Under the pieces are notes generated by a model. That model was not told the origin of the DNA, ran no database searches, and worked only from the letters and a program-made list of their open reading frames with translations. From contig CAWAZL010000004.1 in NCBI GenBank assembly GCA_963786495.1, forward strand, positions 1-64,000: DNA of 64,000 nt, read 5' to 3'. The stretch is from JALZKA01 sp963786495 (lineage in GTDB: Bacteria > Actinomycetota > Thermoleophilia > Solirubrobacterales > 70-9). This document shows positions 38,720-47,979 of this stretch, piece by piece; position 1 is the stretch's first letter, and every line of letters starts with the position of its first letter. The position numbers were made by a program, and so were the translations under genes.

Positions 38720-39136
38720 ATGGCTATCGATGAACGCGCCCGCCACCAGCTCTATCTGCGCCTCGAGGAACACCTCGGCGCCGAGGCGGCCACGACCCTG
38801 ATGGAACACCTCCCGCCCACCGGCTGGGCCGACGTCGCCACCAAACGCGACCTCGACCACCTCCGGACGACCGTCTCGAAGACGGATCTCGACCGACACG
38901 CGACTCACCGGGCGGACGCCGATTCGAGAGCCGAGTCAGTTCGACTCGACAAGGCGATGCGCTCGACCTTCACACCGTCGATGCTCGCATACCGCGATCG
39001 CCACGTGGCCATGCCGCATCGCCGCGGCGTTCGCGGCCGCCCGAGTTGCGCTGAGACTCAGCGGGCCATCAGGAGCTGGATGGCGGAGGCGGCCAGGATC
39101 ACCAGGCCGGTGACCAGGGCGGCGATGATCAGGTAG
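38720..39136 (+). CDS. Conserved hypothetical protein with coiled coil, C-terminus uncertain
   Basis: The start is well defined: GGGGAG precedes ATG 38720, giving MAIDERARHQLYLRLEEHLG and LMEHLPPTGWADVATKRDLD. This opening is a known actinobacterial hypothetical family in which a coiled coil is followed by one transmembrane helix. The expected helix can be read only in another frame near 39010-39050 (WPCRIAAAFAAARVALR), so a frameshift near 38960 probably hides the true end. The nominal reading continues to 39136 and overlaps the opposite small membrane gene. Function unknown. Confidence 0.6.
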   Translation: MAIDERARHQLYLRLEEHLGAEAATTLMEHLPPTGWADVATKRDLDHLRTTVSKTDLDRHATHRADADSRAESVRLDKAMRSTFTPSMLAYRDRHVAMPHRRGVRGRPSCAETQRAIRSWMAEAARITRPVTRAAMIR

Positions 39137-39147
39137 CGGGTGCTCAT
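39058..39147 (-). CDS. 29-residue single-helix membrane protein
   Basis: ATG 39147 to TGA 39058 encodes MSTRYLIIAALVTGLVIL followed by AASAIQLLMAR: a short basic N-terminus and one long hydrophobic helix. Small membrane proteins like this occur beside thiamine genes in actinobacteria. It reads divergently from the TPP riboswitch-thiG unit. Function unknown; the clean start, stop and hydrophobicity support it being real. Confidence 0.6.
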   Translation of the reverse strand: MSTRYLIIAALVTGLVILAASAIQLLMAR

Positions 39148-39225
39148 GGCGGGTCCATGATCCCTCGGATCGGCCGCCGGGGCCGCAATCGCCGGGGTCC
39201 GGAGGAGGCGGGTAGGCTGGCGGGC

Positions 39226-39315
39226 GTCGCAGGGGAGTCCGGCGGACCGGGCTGAGAGGTGGGTGGAGGCCCACGACCCTCGAACCTGATCCCGTTCATA
39301 CGGGCGGAGGGAGCG
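39226..39315 (+). promoter_or_regulatory. TPP riboswitch (THI box)
   Basis: The conserved TPP aptamer is readable: GCAGGGGAGTCC, then GGGCTGAGAGG (the CUGAGA pyrimidine-sensor element), then ACCCTCGAACCTGATCCCG and the closing TACGGGCGGAGGGAGC. It binds thiamine pyrophosphate. Its 3' strand contains GGAGGGAG, which is also the ribosome binding site six bases before ATG 39320, so control of translation initiation of thiG is the simplest reading. Confidence 0.93.
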
Positions 39316-39319
39316 CCAC

Positions 39320-40145
39320 ATGCCGACCACGATGCCCGATGTCCTCCGCAAGACCCGCTGGTGATCGCCGGGCGGGCCTTCTCGTCCCGGCTGCTGCTGG
39401 GGACGGGCAAGTTCCCGTCGTCGGCGGTGATGGGCGCCGCCGCCCGGGCGGCGGGGTCGGAGATCGTCACCGTCGCCCTGCGGCGGGTCGACCTCGACGC
39501 CGGCGAGGACGACGACATCCTCGGCGGCCCTCGACACCGACGAGATCCTCATCCTCACCAACACGTCGGGGGCGGTCGACGCCGACGAGGCGGTGCGCCT
39601 GGCCCGCCTGGCCCGGGCCGCCGGGCTGCCGGAGTGGATCAAGCTCGAGGTGACCCCCGACCCCCGCTACCTCCTGCCCGACCCCGTCGAGACCCTGAAG
39701 GCCGCCGAGCGGCTGGTGGCCGAAGGGTTCGTGGTGCTGCCCTACATCAACGCCGATCCGGTCCTGGCCAAGCGCCTGGAGGAGGCCGGCTGCGCCACGG
39801 TCATGCCGCTCGGGTCGTGGATCGGCTCGAACCAGGGCCTGCGGGCCCGGGCCGGGATCGAGATCATCGTCGAGCAGGCCCTGGTGCCGGTGGTGGTCGA
39901 CGCCGGCATCGGCGCGCCGTCCCACGCCGCCGAGGCGCATGGAGATCGGCGCCGACGCCGTGCTCGTCAACACCGCCATCGGCACCGCCGCCGACCCGGT
40001 GGCCATGGCCGCCGCCTTCCGCCTCGCCGTCGCGGCCGGCCGGGCCGGCTACCGGGCCGGCCTCCCCGCCGCCCGCACCGCCGCCGAGGCCTCCTCGCCG
40101 CTGACCGGCTTCCTCGACGCGCCGCCGGTCGCGCCGTACCCGTGA
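39320..40145 (+). CDS. Thiazole synthase ThiG, frameshifted
   Basis: Forms the thiazole phosphate of thiamine from DXP, ThiS thiocarboxylate and dehydroglycine. Stitched frames show DPLVIAGRAFSSRLLLGTGK, the Schiff-base Lys in EWIKLEVTPDPRYLLPD, VLPYINADPVLAKRLEEAGC, MPLGSWIGSNQG and MEIGADAVLVNTAIG. ATG 39320 follows the riboswitch directly. Frame changes near 39355, 39535 and 39947. No thiS gene is visible between the riboswitch and thiG. Confidence 0.92.
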
Positions 40146-40233
40146 CGCCGCACCGGCGGCTCACGGCGTCCTGACGGTGCACCACCGGCGCATCGCCCAC
40201 GCCGGTGTCCGGTCGCCGCGCCGTCGACGGGCC

Positions 40234-41388
40234 CGTGACCACGGCATCCCGCGCGACCGGCCCGACGGTCCCGAGGGCACGGCGGCCGCCGATCTGCTGG
40301 CCGTCGACCTCGCCGCGCTGCGGCCGCACGCCGCCGGCGCCACCGCCGGCGACGTCGACCGGGCGCTGGGCCGGCCAGCGGCGGGACCTGGCCGACTTCG
40401 CCGCCCTCCTCTCCGACGGCCGCCGGCGCGCGCCTCGAGGACATGGCCGGCCTCGCCCGGGCCACGACCCTGCGCCGCTTCGGGCGGACCATGCACCTCT
40501 TCGCCCCGCTCTACCTGTCCAACGAGTGCGTCAGCGTCTGCACCTACTGCGGGTTCTCGGCCGGCAACGACATCGCCCGCCGCACGCTCACGCCCCGACG
40601 AGGTCGCCGCCGAGGGCCGGGCCCTGGTCGAGCGGGGCTTCCGCCACCTGCTCCTCGTGGCCGGCGAGCACGCCCGGATCGTGTCGAAGGGCTACCTGCG
40701 GGACTGCGTCGCCGCCCTCGCCCCGGTCGTGCCGCAGGTGTCGCTCGAGGTGCAGGTGTGGGACACCGCCACCTACCGGGGCCTCGTCGGCCGCCGGCGC
40801 CGACGGCCTCGTCGTCTACCAGGAGACGTACGACCGCTCGACCTACGCCGCCGTCCACCGCCTGGGCAAGAAGCGCAACTACGACTGGCGCCTGGCCGCT
40901 CCCGACCGGGGCGCCGAGGCCGGGCATGCGCCGGCTGGGGATCGGCGCCCTGTTCGGCCTCCACGACGACTGGCGGTCGGAGGCCCTGGCGGTGGCGGCC
41001 CACGCCCGGGCCCTGCTGCGGCGCTGGTGGCGGGTCGAGGTGACGGTCTCGCTCCCCCGCCTGCGGCCCTGCGCCGGCGCCCCGAGCCCGCCCGGCACCC
41101 TCGACGACCGCCACTTCGTGCAACTCCTGTGTGCCCTGCGCCTGCTGCTCCCCGATGTGGGCCTTGTGCTCTCGACCCGGGAGGCGCCCGCGTTCCGGGA
41201 CGCCGTGATCCCCCTCGGCGTGACCCACCTCTCGGCCGGGTCCCACACCGAGCCCGGGCGGCTACACCGGCCCGTCCGACGCCGAGCCCCAGTTCTCGGT
41301 GGCCGACGAGCGCACCCCGGCCGAGGTGGCCGCCGCCCTGCGGGCGGCGGGCTACGACCCGGTCTGGAAGGACTGGCAGCGCTCCTGA
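40234..41388 (+). CDS. 2-iminoacetate synthase ThiH, frameshifted
   Basis: A radical SAM enzyme that cleaves tyrosine to dehydroglycine for the thiazole ring. The cluster motif is CVSVCTYCGF after MHLFAPLYLSNE. Further family landmarks are RGFRHLLLVAGEHARIVSKG, VVYQETYDRSTYAAVH, KKRNYDWRLAAPDRG and the C-terminal VTHLSAGSHTEPGGY. It follows thiG by about 90 bases. Frame changes near 40385, 40430, 40597, 40790, 40925 and 41265. The start is uncertain; GTG 40234 is a guess. ThiH rather than the O2-dependent ThiO is the less usual choice in actinobacteria. Confidence 0.9.
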
Positions 41389-41447
41389 CCGGCGCCCGGG
41401 CCAGCGTCACCGGACTGCACGCAGCCCACGGCCTAGGCTCACCCTCG

Positions 41448-42791
41448 ATGGATCCGCGGAAGCTGTTGGAGGGGCGGAGCAACCCTCTTCCGGAAGGGAC
41501 CCTGGCCGTCGGCGCCGGGTTGATCGTCAGCGGGATCACCTCCTACGTGTTCCTCGCCATCTCGGCCCGCGCCCTCGGCCCGGAGCGCTACGCCCCCCTC
41601 GGCGTGCTGTGGGCCCTGACCTACGTGGTGTGCCCCGGCGTCTTCCTGCCCCTCGAACAGGAGGTCGGCCGGGCGCTGTCCTCCCGGCGGGCCAAGGGCC
41701 TCGGCGGCGGGCCGCTCATCCGCCGGGCGACGCTGGCCGGCGGCGTGGCCGCCGCCGTGCTCATCGCCGTGACCGCCGCCACCGGCCCGCTGTCGGTTCC
41801 CCACCTCTTCGACGACAAGGTCCTCCTGCTGGTGGCGCTGATGGTGGCGCTGGCGGGCTACTACGTCGAGTTCCTCGTCCGCGGCATCCTCTCGGGCAAC
41901 GGCCGGTTCGGGCCCTACGGCGTGATCCTCGGCGCCGAGGCCTTCCTGCGGATGGTCGCCTGCGCCGCGCCTGGCCGTCATCGGCGTCGACACGGTCGGG
42001 CCCTACGGGGTCCTGGTCGGCCTCTCGCCCGTCGCTCGCCACCCTGATCGGGGCGGGCCGGCAACGGAACCTCGTCACGCCCGGGGCCCGACGCGCCGTG
42101 GTCCGAGCTGTCGACCGCCCTCGGCTTCCTGCTGGCCGGGTCGGTCATGGCCCAGCTGCTGGTGAACGCCGGCGTCTTCGCCGTGCAGATCCTGGCCGAC
42201 GACGCCCAGAAGGGCCCCGGGGCGTCGCCGGCCGGTTCCTCAACGGGCTGATCATCGCCCGGATCCCGCTCTTCATGTTCCAGGCCGTGCAGGCCGCCCT
42301 GCTGCCGAAGCTGGCCCACCTGGCCGGGGCCGGCCGCCACGCCGACTTCCGCACCGGTCTCAAACGCCTCCTGGCCGTCGTGGTCGCCATCGGCGTCGCT
42401 GGCCACCGTCACCGCCTTCGCCATCGGGCCGTTCGTGGTGACGACCCTCTTCGGCGAGGGGTTCCGGCTGTCCCACACCGACCTCGGCTACCTGGCCGCC
42501 GCCAGCGCCATCTACATGCTGGCCCTGGCGCTGGCCCAGGCCCTCATCGCCCTGGCCAACTACAGCCGGGTCGTGCTCGGCTGGGGCTCCGGCCTCGTCG
42601 TGTTCACCATCGTCACCGCCCTGGGCAGCGACCTCCTCCCCCGGGTCGAGCGGGGCTTCCTGGCCGGTTCCATCGCCGCGGCCATCGTGATGGCGGTGGC
42701 GGTCCAGCAGCCTCCTGTCCCGGGGGGGCCGGCGCCGCACGACGCCGAGGAGCTCCTCGAGGCCGGCCACCAGCTCCCGATCGAGCCATGA
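41448..42791 (+). CDS. Polysaccharide/lipid-linked oligosaccharide flippase-like protein, frameshifted
   Basis: A multi-helix membrane protein of the MATE/Wzx superfamily: GTLAVGAGLIVSGITSYVFL, the conserved ARALGPERYAPLGVLWALTY, LNGLIIARIPLFMFQAVQAA and ATVTAFAIGPFVVTTLFGEG. It would flip a lipid-linked sugar across the membrane for envelope polysaccharide. ATG 41448 is a good start. Its last codon overlaps the UbiA-type gene (ATGA). Frame changes fall near 41975, 42035, 42090, 42225 and 42400. Confidence 0.85.
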
Positions 42792-43800
42792 GCGAGCGAC
42801 TCGGCGAGAGTCATGCCGCGCCGACGCACCCCCGGTCGTCGAGCCGGTGGTGGCCCTCCCGTCGACGCCCCCGCTCGTCGAGCGCCCGGTCCGCCGGTCG
42901 TCGAGCGCGGCCGGCTGGAAGCACACGCTGCCCGGCGGCCTGCTGCGGGCCGCCCGGCCCCGGCAGTGGGTCAAGAACGTCCTCGTCTTCGCCGCTCCCG
43001 GGGCGGCCGGCCTCTCGATCACCCCCGAGAACGTCCTGCCCGTCCTCGGCGCCTTCGCCGCCTGGTGCCTCGTCTCGAGCGGCACCTACCTCGTCAACGA
43101 CGCCACTCGACGTCGAGGCCGACCGCCTCCACCCCCGCAAGCGGCTGCGGGCCGTCGCCGCCGGCGTCGTCCCGGTCGGCACCGCCCGGTGGTCGGCGTC
43201 GGCCTCCTGGTCGTCGGCGCCGGCGCCCCCGCCGCCTGGGGCGCCCCCGGGGTCACCGGGCTCCTCGCCCTCTACGCCGCCATCACCCTCTCCTACAGCC
43301 TGTGGCTGAAGGAGATCGCCATCATCGACCTCGCCGCCGTGGCGTCGGGGTTCGTGCTGCGGGCCATCTCCGGCGGCGTCGCCGCCGACGTGCCGATCTC
43401 CGACTGGTTCCTGATCGTGGCGTCGTTCGGGTCGCTGTTCATCGTGGCCGGGAAGCGCCACGCCGAGCACGTCGACCTGCGGGAAGGGCGCGGCGCCCAC
43501 CGGGCCACGCTCGAGGAGTACTCGCTCGAACTTCCTCGGCTACGTGCGGTCGGTGTCGTCGGGCGTGGCCATCGCCGCCTACTGCCTGTGGGCGTTCGAG
43601 AAGGCCAAGGTGGCCGGCGTCCCGGTCCTGTTCCAGCTGTCGATCATCCCCTTCGTCATGGCCATCCTCCGCTACGCCCTCCTCCTCGACGCCGGGCGGG
43701 GCGGGGCCCCCGAAGAGGTCGTGCTCGGCGACCGCACCCTGCAGATCCTCGGCCTGGTCTGGGTGGGGCTGTTCGCCGCCGGCGTCTATGCCGCCTGCTA
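42788..43800 (+). CDS. Decaprenyl-phosphate phosphoribosyltransferase (UbiA family), frameshifted
   Basis: The first step of decaprenyl-phosphoryl-arabinose synthesis: transfer of 5-phosphoribosyl from PRPP to a polyprenyl phosphate. Motifs are RPRQWVKNVLVFAAPGAAG, the first Asp-rich motif split by a frame change as NDA then DVEADRLHPRKRLR, and the YAAITLSYSLWLKEIAIIDL segment. Membrane-embedded, about nine helices. ATGA overlap with the flippase; the 3' end overlaps dprE1 by about 14 bases. Frame changes near 43108, 43190 and 43530. Highly similar in layout to mycobacterial Rv3806c. Confidence 0.9.
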
Positions 43801-45214
43801 GCGGCGCCGACGCCCGCGCCCTGCTGTCCGGCTGGGGCCGGACGGCCCCCACCGCCGCCGACGTGCGGCCGCGTCGAGCACGCCGACGACGCCGACGGCG
43901 CGCTGGCCGCCGCCGCCGGCCCGGGGCGTCATCGCCCGGGGCCTCGGCCGCAGCTACGGCGACGCCGCCCAGAACGCCGGCGGCGTCGTGCTCGACGGCA
44001 CCGGCCTCGACCGCATCGAGGCCGTCGACCTCGCCGCCGGCACCGTCACCGCCGGCGGGGGCGTGAGCCTCGACCGGCTCATGCGGACCCTCGTGCCCCT
44101 GGGCTGGTTCCCGGCCGTCACGCCGGGGACCCGCCACGTCACCGTCGGGCGGCGCCATCGCCGCCGACATCCACGGCAAGAACCACCATCGGGACGGGAG
44201 CTTCGCCGAGCACGTCGCGTCGCTGACGCTGGCCGCCCCGGCCGGACGGTTCGACCTCGACCCCAAGGGCGACGCCGACGACTCCGAACGCCGGGACCTG
44301 TTCTGGGCCACCGCCGGCGGGATGGGCCTGACCGGGGTCGTGACCTCGGCCACGCTGCGGCTCACCCCGGTCGAGACGTCGCGCATCCGGGTCGACACCG
44401 AACGGGCCGCCGACCTCGACGACGCCCTGGCCCGCATGGAGTCGGGCGACGACGGCTACCGCTACTCGGTGGCCTGGATCGACTGCCTGGCCCGGGGCCG
44501 GACCCTCGGCCGGTCGGTGCTGACCCGGGGCGACCACGCCGCCGCTCGACGACCTGCCGGCCGGCCGAACGCCGCCCCGAGCGGGCGCTGGCCTTCGGCC
44601 CCGCGCGAGCGGCTGTCGGCCCCGCCGTGGGTGCCGCCCGGGCTGCTCAACCGCCTGTCGGTCCGGGCCTTCAACGAGCTCTGGTTCCGCAAGGCGCCCC
44701 GGCACGAGCGGGGCCGGATCGTGCCGCTGCACGCCTTCTTCCACCCCCTCGACGGCGTCGGCGGGCTGGAACCGCATCTACGGTCCGCGGGGGTTCGTGC
44801 AGTACCAGTTCGTCGTGCCCTTCGGGCCGACGGGCGAGCGGCGCTGCGCACGGCCGTCGAGCGGCTCAGCGCGGCCGGCGCCGCCTCGTTCCTGGCCGTG
44901 CTCAAGCGTTTCGGCGCCGCCGACCCCGGGGCCGCTGTCGTTCCCCGCCCCGGGCTGGACCCTGGCCCTCGACATCCCGGCCGCCGCGCCCGGGCCTGGC
45001 CGGGCTCCTCGACGGGCTCGACGAGCTGGTCGCCGCGGCCGGCGGGCGGGTCTACCTGGCCAAGGACGCCCGCCTGCGGCCCGAGCTGCTGCCGGCCATG
45101 TACCCCCGGCTGGCCGAGTGGCGGGCGGTGCCGGCGCGCGGGCCGACCCGCAGCGGGTCCTGCGCTCCGACCTCGCCCGGCGCCTCCGACTCACTCGAGG
45201 AAGGAGCACCATGA
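43788..45214 (+). CDS. Decaprenylphosphoryl-beta-D-ribose 2-oxidase DprE1, frameshifted
   Basis: The FAD-dependent half of the DPR epimerase. The FAD motif is VIARGLGRSYGDAAQNAGG, the substrate-side IAADIHGKNHHRDGSFAEHV, and the C-terminal WRAVRARADPQRVLRSDLAR matches the DprE1 end. It contains FVQYQFVVPFG and VYLAKDARLRPELLPAMYPR. ATG 43788 lies inside the 3' end of the UbiA gene. Stop TGA 45212-45214 overlaps the dprE2 ATG. Frame changes near 43870, 43925, 44150, 44550, 44775, 44930, 44993 and 45140. Confidence 0.92.
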
Positions 45215-45973
45215 ACGACGCCCTGGGATCCCCGCAGTCCGTCCTCCTCCTCGGCGGCAGCTCCGAGATCGGCCTGGCCATCACCCGCCGGCTGGTGCGA
45301 GCGCCGGGCCAGGACGGTCGTGCTGGCCGGCCGCGACCCCGAGGCGCTCAAGCCGGCCGCCGACGACCTGCGCGGCCGCCGGCGCCGAGACCGTCGACGT
45401 CGTCGCCTTCGACGCCCTGGCCACCGAGGCCACGACGCCTTCGTCGACGACGTCTTCAGCCGCCACGGCGACTTCGACCTCGTGCTCCTCGCCTTCGGCG
45501 TCCTCGGCGACCAGGAGCAGGCCGAGCGCGACACGGAGGCGGCGCTGGCCGTGCTGCGGACCAACTTCGTCGGCGCCGCCTCGGTCGCCCTGCCCGTCGC
45601 CCGCCGGCTCCGGGCCCAGGGCCACGGCACGCTGCTGGTGCTGTCGTCGGTGGCCGGCGAGCGGGCCCGGCGGGCCAACTTCGTCTACGGCTCCTCCAAG
45701 GCCGGGCTCGACGCCTTCTGCCAGGGCCTCGGCGACAGCCTGGTGGGGACCGGCGCCCGGGTGGTCGTCGTCCGGCCCGGGTTCGTCCACACGAAGATGA
45801 CCGCCGGACGGGCCCCGGCGCCGCTGTCCACGACGCCCGAGGCGGTGGCCGACGCCGTCGTCGGGGGCCTGGAGAAGGGGTCGGAGACGATCTGGGCGCC
45901 GCCGGCGCTGCGGTTCGTGATGAGCGGCATGCGCCACCTGCCCCGGCCGCTGTGGCGGCGAATCAAGGAATGA
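45211..45973 (+). CDS. DprE2, SDR-family 2-ulose reductase, frameshifted at the 5' part
   Basis: The NADH-dependent half of the DPR epimerase, giving decaprenylphosphoryl-arabinose. SDR motifs: LLLGGSSEIGLAITRRLV (GGxxxIG), FDLVLLAFGVLGDQ, LLVLSSVAGERARRANFV (Ser) and the catalytic YGSSKAGLDAFCQGLG (YxxxK). The C-terminus is WAPPALRFVMSGMRHLPRPL. It has AAGGAG upstream of ATG 45211. Frame changes near 45300, 45378 and 45430. The 3' end overlaps the HAD phosphatase start (ATGA). Confidence 0.92.
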
Positions 45974-46609
45974 GCGGCGAGGCGCCGCCGCTGGCCGCCT
46001 TCGACCTCGACGGCACCCTGACCCGGCGGGACACGCTGCTGCCGTTCCTGCACCGGGCCGTCGGGCGGGACCGGACCTACCGGGCCCTGCTCGCCTCGTC
46101 GCTCCCGCTGGCCCGGGCGGCGGCGTTCGGCGGCGCCCACCGGGACGGGGCCAAGGCCGCCGTTCCTCCGGGGCGTGCTGGCCGGCGTGCCCCTGGACGG
46201 CGCTGGCCGAGGCGGCCGAGGTCGTACGCCGACCACGTCGTGGCCAACGGGCTGCGGCCCGACGTGCGGGACCGGGTCGACTGGCACCGGGAGCGAGGGC
46301 CACGAGCTCGTGCTGGTCTCGGCGTCGCCCGAGCTGTACGTGACCCCGATCGGCCGCCGGCTCGGCTTCGACGCCGTGCTCGCCACCCGGCTCGAGGTCG
46401 ACGCCGACGGCCGGCTCACCGGCCGGCTGCTCGGGGCCAACTGCCGGGGGCCGGAGAAGGTGGTGCGGCTGCGGGAGTGGCGGCGTGAGGGACTGGCCAT
46501 GGCCTACGCCTACGGCGACAGCGCCGGCGATCGGGAGATGCTCGACCTGGCGGTGACGGCCGTGCGGGTGGGTCGACGCCCGTCGACTACGGGATTCGCC
46601 GAGCATTGA
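45970..46609 (+). CDS. HAD-superfamily (HAD-IB, SerB-like) phosphatase, frameshifted
   Basis: An HAD hydrolase with the nucleophile motif FDLDGTLTRRDTLLPFLHRA, motif II LVLVSASPELYVTPIGRRLG and motif IV AYAYGDSAGDREMLDLA. Subfamily IB phosphatases act on phosphomonoesters. It sits directly after dprE2 with ATGA coupling, where a phosphatase for decaprenylphosphoryl-5-phosphoribose would be expected; the mycobacterial PAP2-type enzyme is not found here. Frame changes near 46165, 46210 and 46295. Stop TGA overlaps the TTG start of the following gene. Confidence 0.85.
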
Positions 46610-47979
46610 CCGAAGCCGAGCCCGGCCCCCGGTCGGCCTTGGCGAGGGTGGTGCTGTTCAGCCTCGTCTTCGTGGTGCATGTGACGAGCCCGAACGTGAT
46701 CGTGTCCGACTCCCGCCGTTCGTTGGCGGTGGCCGAGAGCATGGTGCACCGGCGAACGATCAGCATCGACCAGCTCCGCGACCGGGTCGACCCCACCGAT
46801 TACGACGTCGTCACGCACGACGGTCATCTCTACCCGCTGTTCCCCTGGGGCGCAGCGTTGTTCGCGGTCCCCAGCGTGATCGCCTACGACATCGGTGGCG
46901 CTCTCGGCTGGTGGCCGGGGACCGACGCCAGGGTGGCGCAAGCGGGCAGCGACTGGCCGGCCCAGGTGTTCGTGGCCAGCGCCCTGGTGGCAGCCACCGC
47001 GCTGGTCATCCACCAGATCGCCCTGCTCGAACTCGCCGTCCTGAGCCGCCGTCACCGCCGGCGCCTGGCCCTGCTCTGCGCCCTGGCGTTCGCCTTCGGG
47101 ACGGCGGCCTGGTCGACAGCCAGTCGCTCGATGTGGCAACACGGCCCGTCGATGTTGTTCCTGAGCCTGGCCGGCCTGATCGCATTGCGGTCACGCCACC
47201 GGCCGGAAGCCGTCCGCTGGCTCGGCCTGCCGCTGGCCGCGGCGTACGTGGTGCGACCCACCAACGCCATCCCGCTCGTCGCCTTCGGGCTGTGGACGGT
47301 TCTCTGCCGCCGCAGGCAGGCGCTGTGGTTCGGCGCCGGGGCGACCGCCGTGCTGTTGCCCTTCGTCGCCGTGAACCTGGCGACCTACGGTTCGCTGCTG
47401 CCGCCCTACTACGCCGCCCAACGGCTCGGGAACACACCGCATTTCTTCGAGGCGTTGGCCGGCAACCTGGTGAGCCCTGGACGCGGGCTGGTCCTGTTCA
47501 GCCCGGTCCTGACCTTGGCCGTGGCGGGCTTCGTCCTGAAGCTGCGGGCGAGAAAGCTTGAGGGACTCGATCTCGTCCTCGCCGCTTGTGGCGGCGGCCA
47601 CTGGGTGGCGATTTCGTCCTTTCCGCGTTGGTGGGGTGGCGACGCTTATGGACCGCGGTTCTTCTCGGACGTGGTGCCGTTCTTGGTGGCGCTGAGCCTG
47701 CCCGTCGTCCTGTGGCTGGCGACGGCAGCGCCGGGGCTCCGCCGGGCCGTGGCCGCCGGCACGTGCTCGGCACTGCTGGCCGTGAGCGTCGCGATCAACT
47801 TCGCCGGTGCCTACCTGCCGTCGACGTGGTGCTGGAACGTCGTTCCCGCCAACTTCGACGTCCGCCCGGAGCGGCTGTGGTCGTGGCGGGACCCGCAGTT
47901 TCTGCGGCGCGATGGCGCCATCGTCCGGGCCGCCGTGGTGAAGCACGGATGCCCCGTCACGGAACCTTCCACACGATGA
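46606..47979 (+). CDS. GT-C-like integral membrane protein
   Basis: An intact 457-residue protein with about ten hydrophobic helices. After the first helix comes an acidic loop SPNVIVSDSRRSLAVAESMV, the place where GT-C glycosyltransferases carry a catalytic Asp. Later parts include FAFGTAAWSTASRSMWQHGP and PRWWGGDAYGPRFFSDVVPF, a Tyr/Trp-rich extracytoplasmic segment. A polyprenyl-phosphate-sugar-dependent glycosyltransferase role is inferred. TTG 46606 overlaps the HAD stop (TTGA). It is the first frame-intact gene after the error-rich region. The last 23 bases overlap a convergent gene. Confidence 0.72.
   Translation: MTEAEPGPRSALARVVLFSLVFVVHVTSPNVIVSDSRRSLAVAESMVHRRTISIDQLRDRVDPTDYDVVTHDGHLYPLFPWGAALFAVPSVIAYDIGGALGWWPGTDARVAQAGSDWPAQVFVASALVAATALVIHQIALLELAVLSRRHRRRLALLCALAFAFGTAAWSTASRSMWQHGPSMLFLSLAGLIALRSRHRPEAVRWLGLPLAAAYVVRPTNAIPLVAFGLWTVLCRRRQALWFGAGATAVLLPFVAVNLATYGSLLPPYYAAQRLGNTPHFFEALAGNLVSPGRGLVLFSPVLTLAVAGFVLKLRARKLEGLDLVLAACGGGHWVAISSFPRWWGGDAYGPRFFSDVVPFLVALSLPVVLWLATAAPGLRRAVAAGTCSALLAVSVAINFAGAYLPSTWCWNVVPANFDVRPERLWSWRDPQFLRRDGAIVRAAVVKHGCPVTEPSTR

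Noticed and set aside
38720..39136. Full 139-residue reading as the true protein
   Set aside because: The tail after about residue 80 overlaps an opposite membrane gene and lacks the helix seen in another frame.
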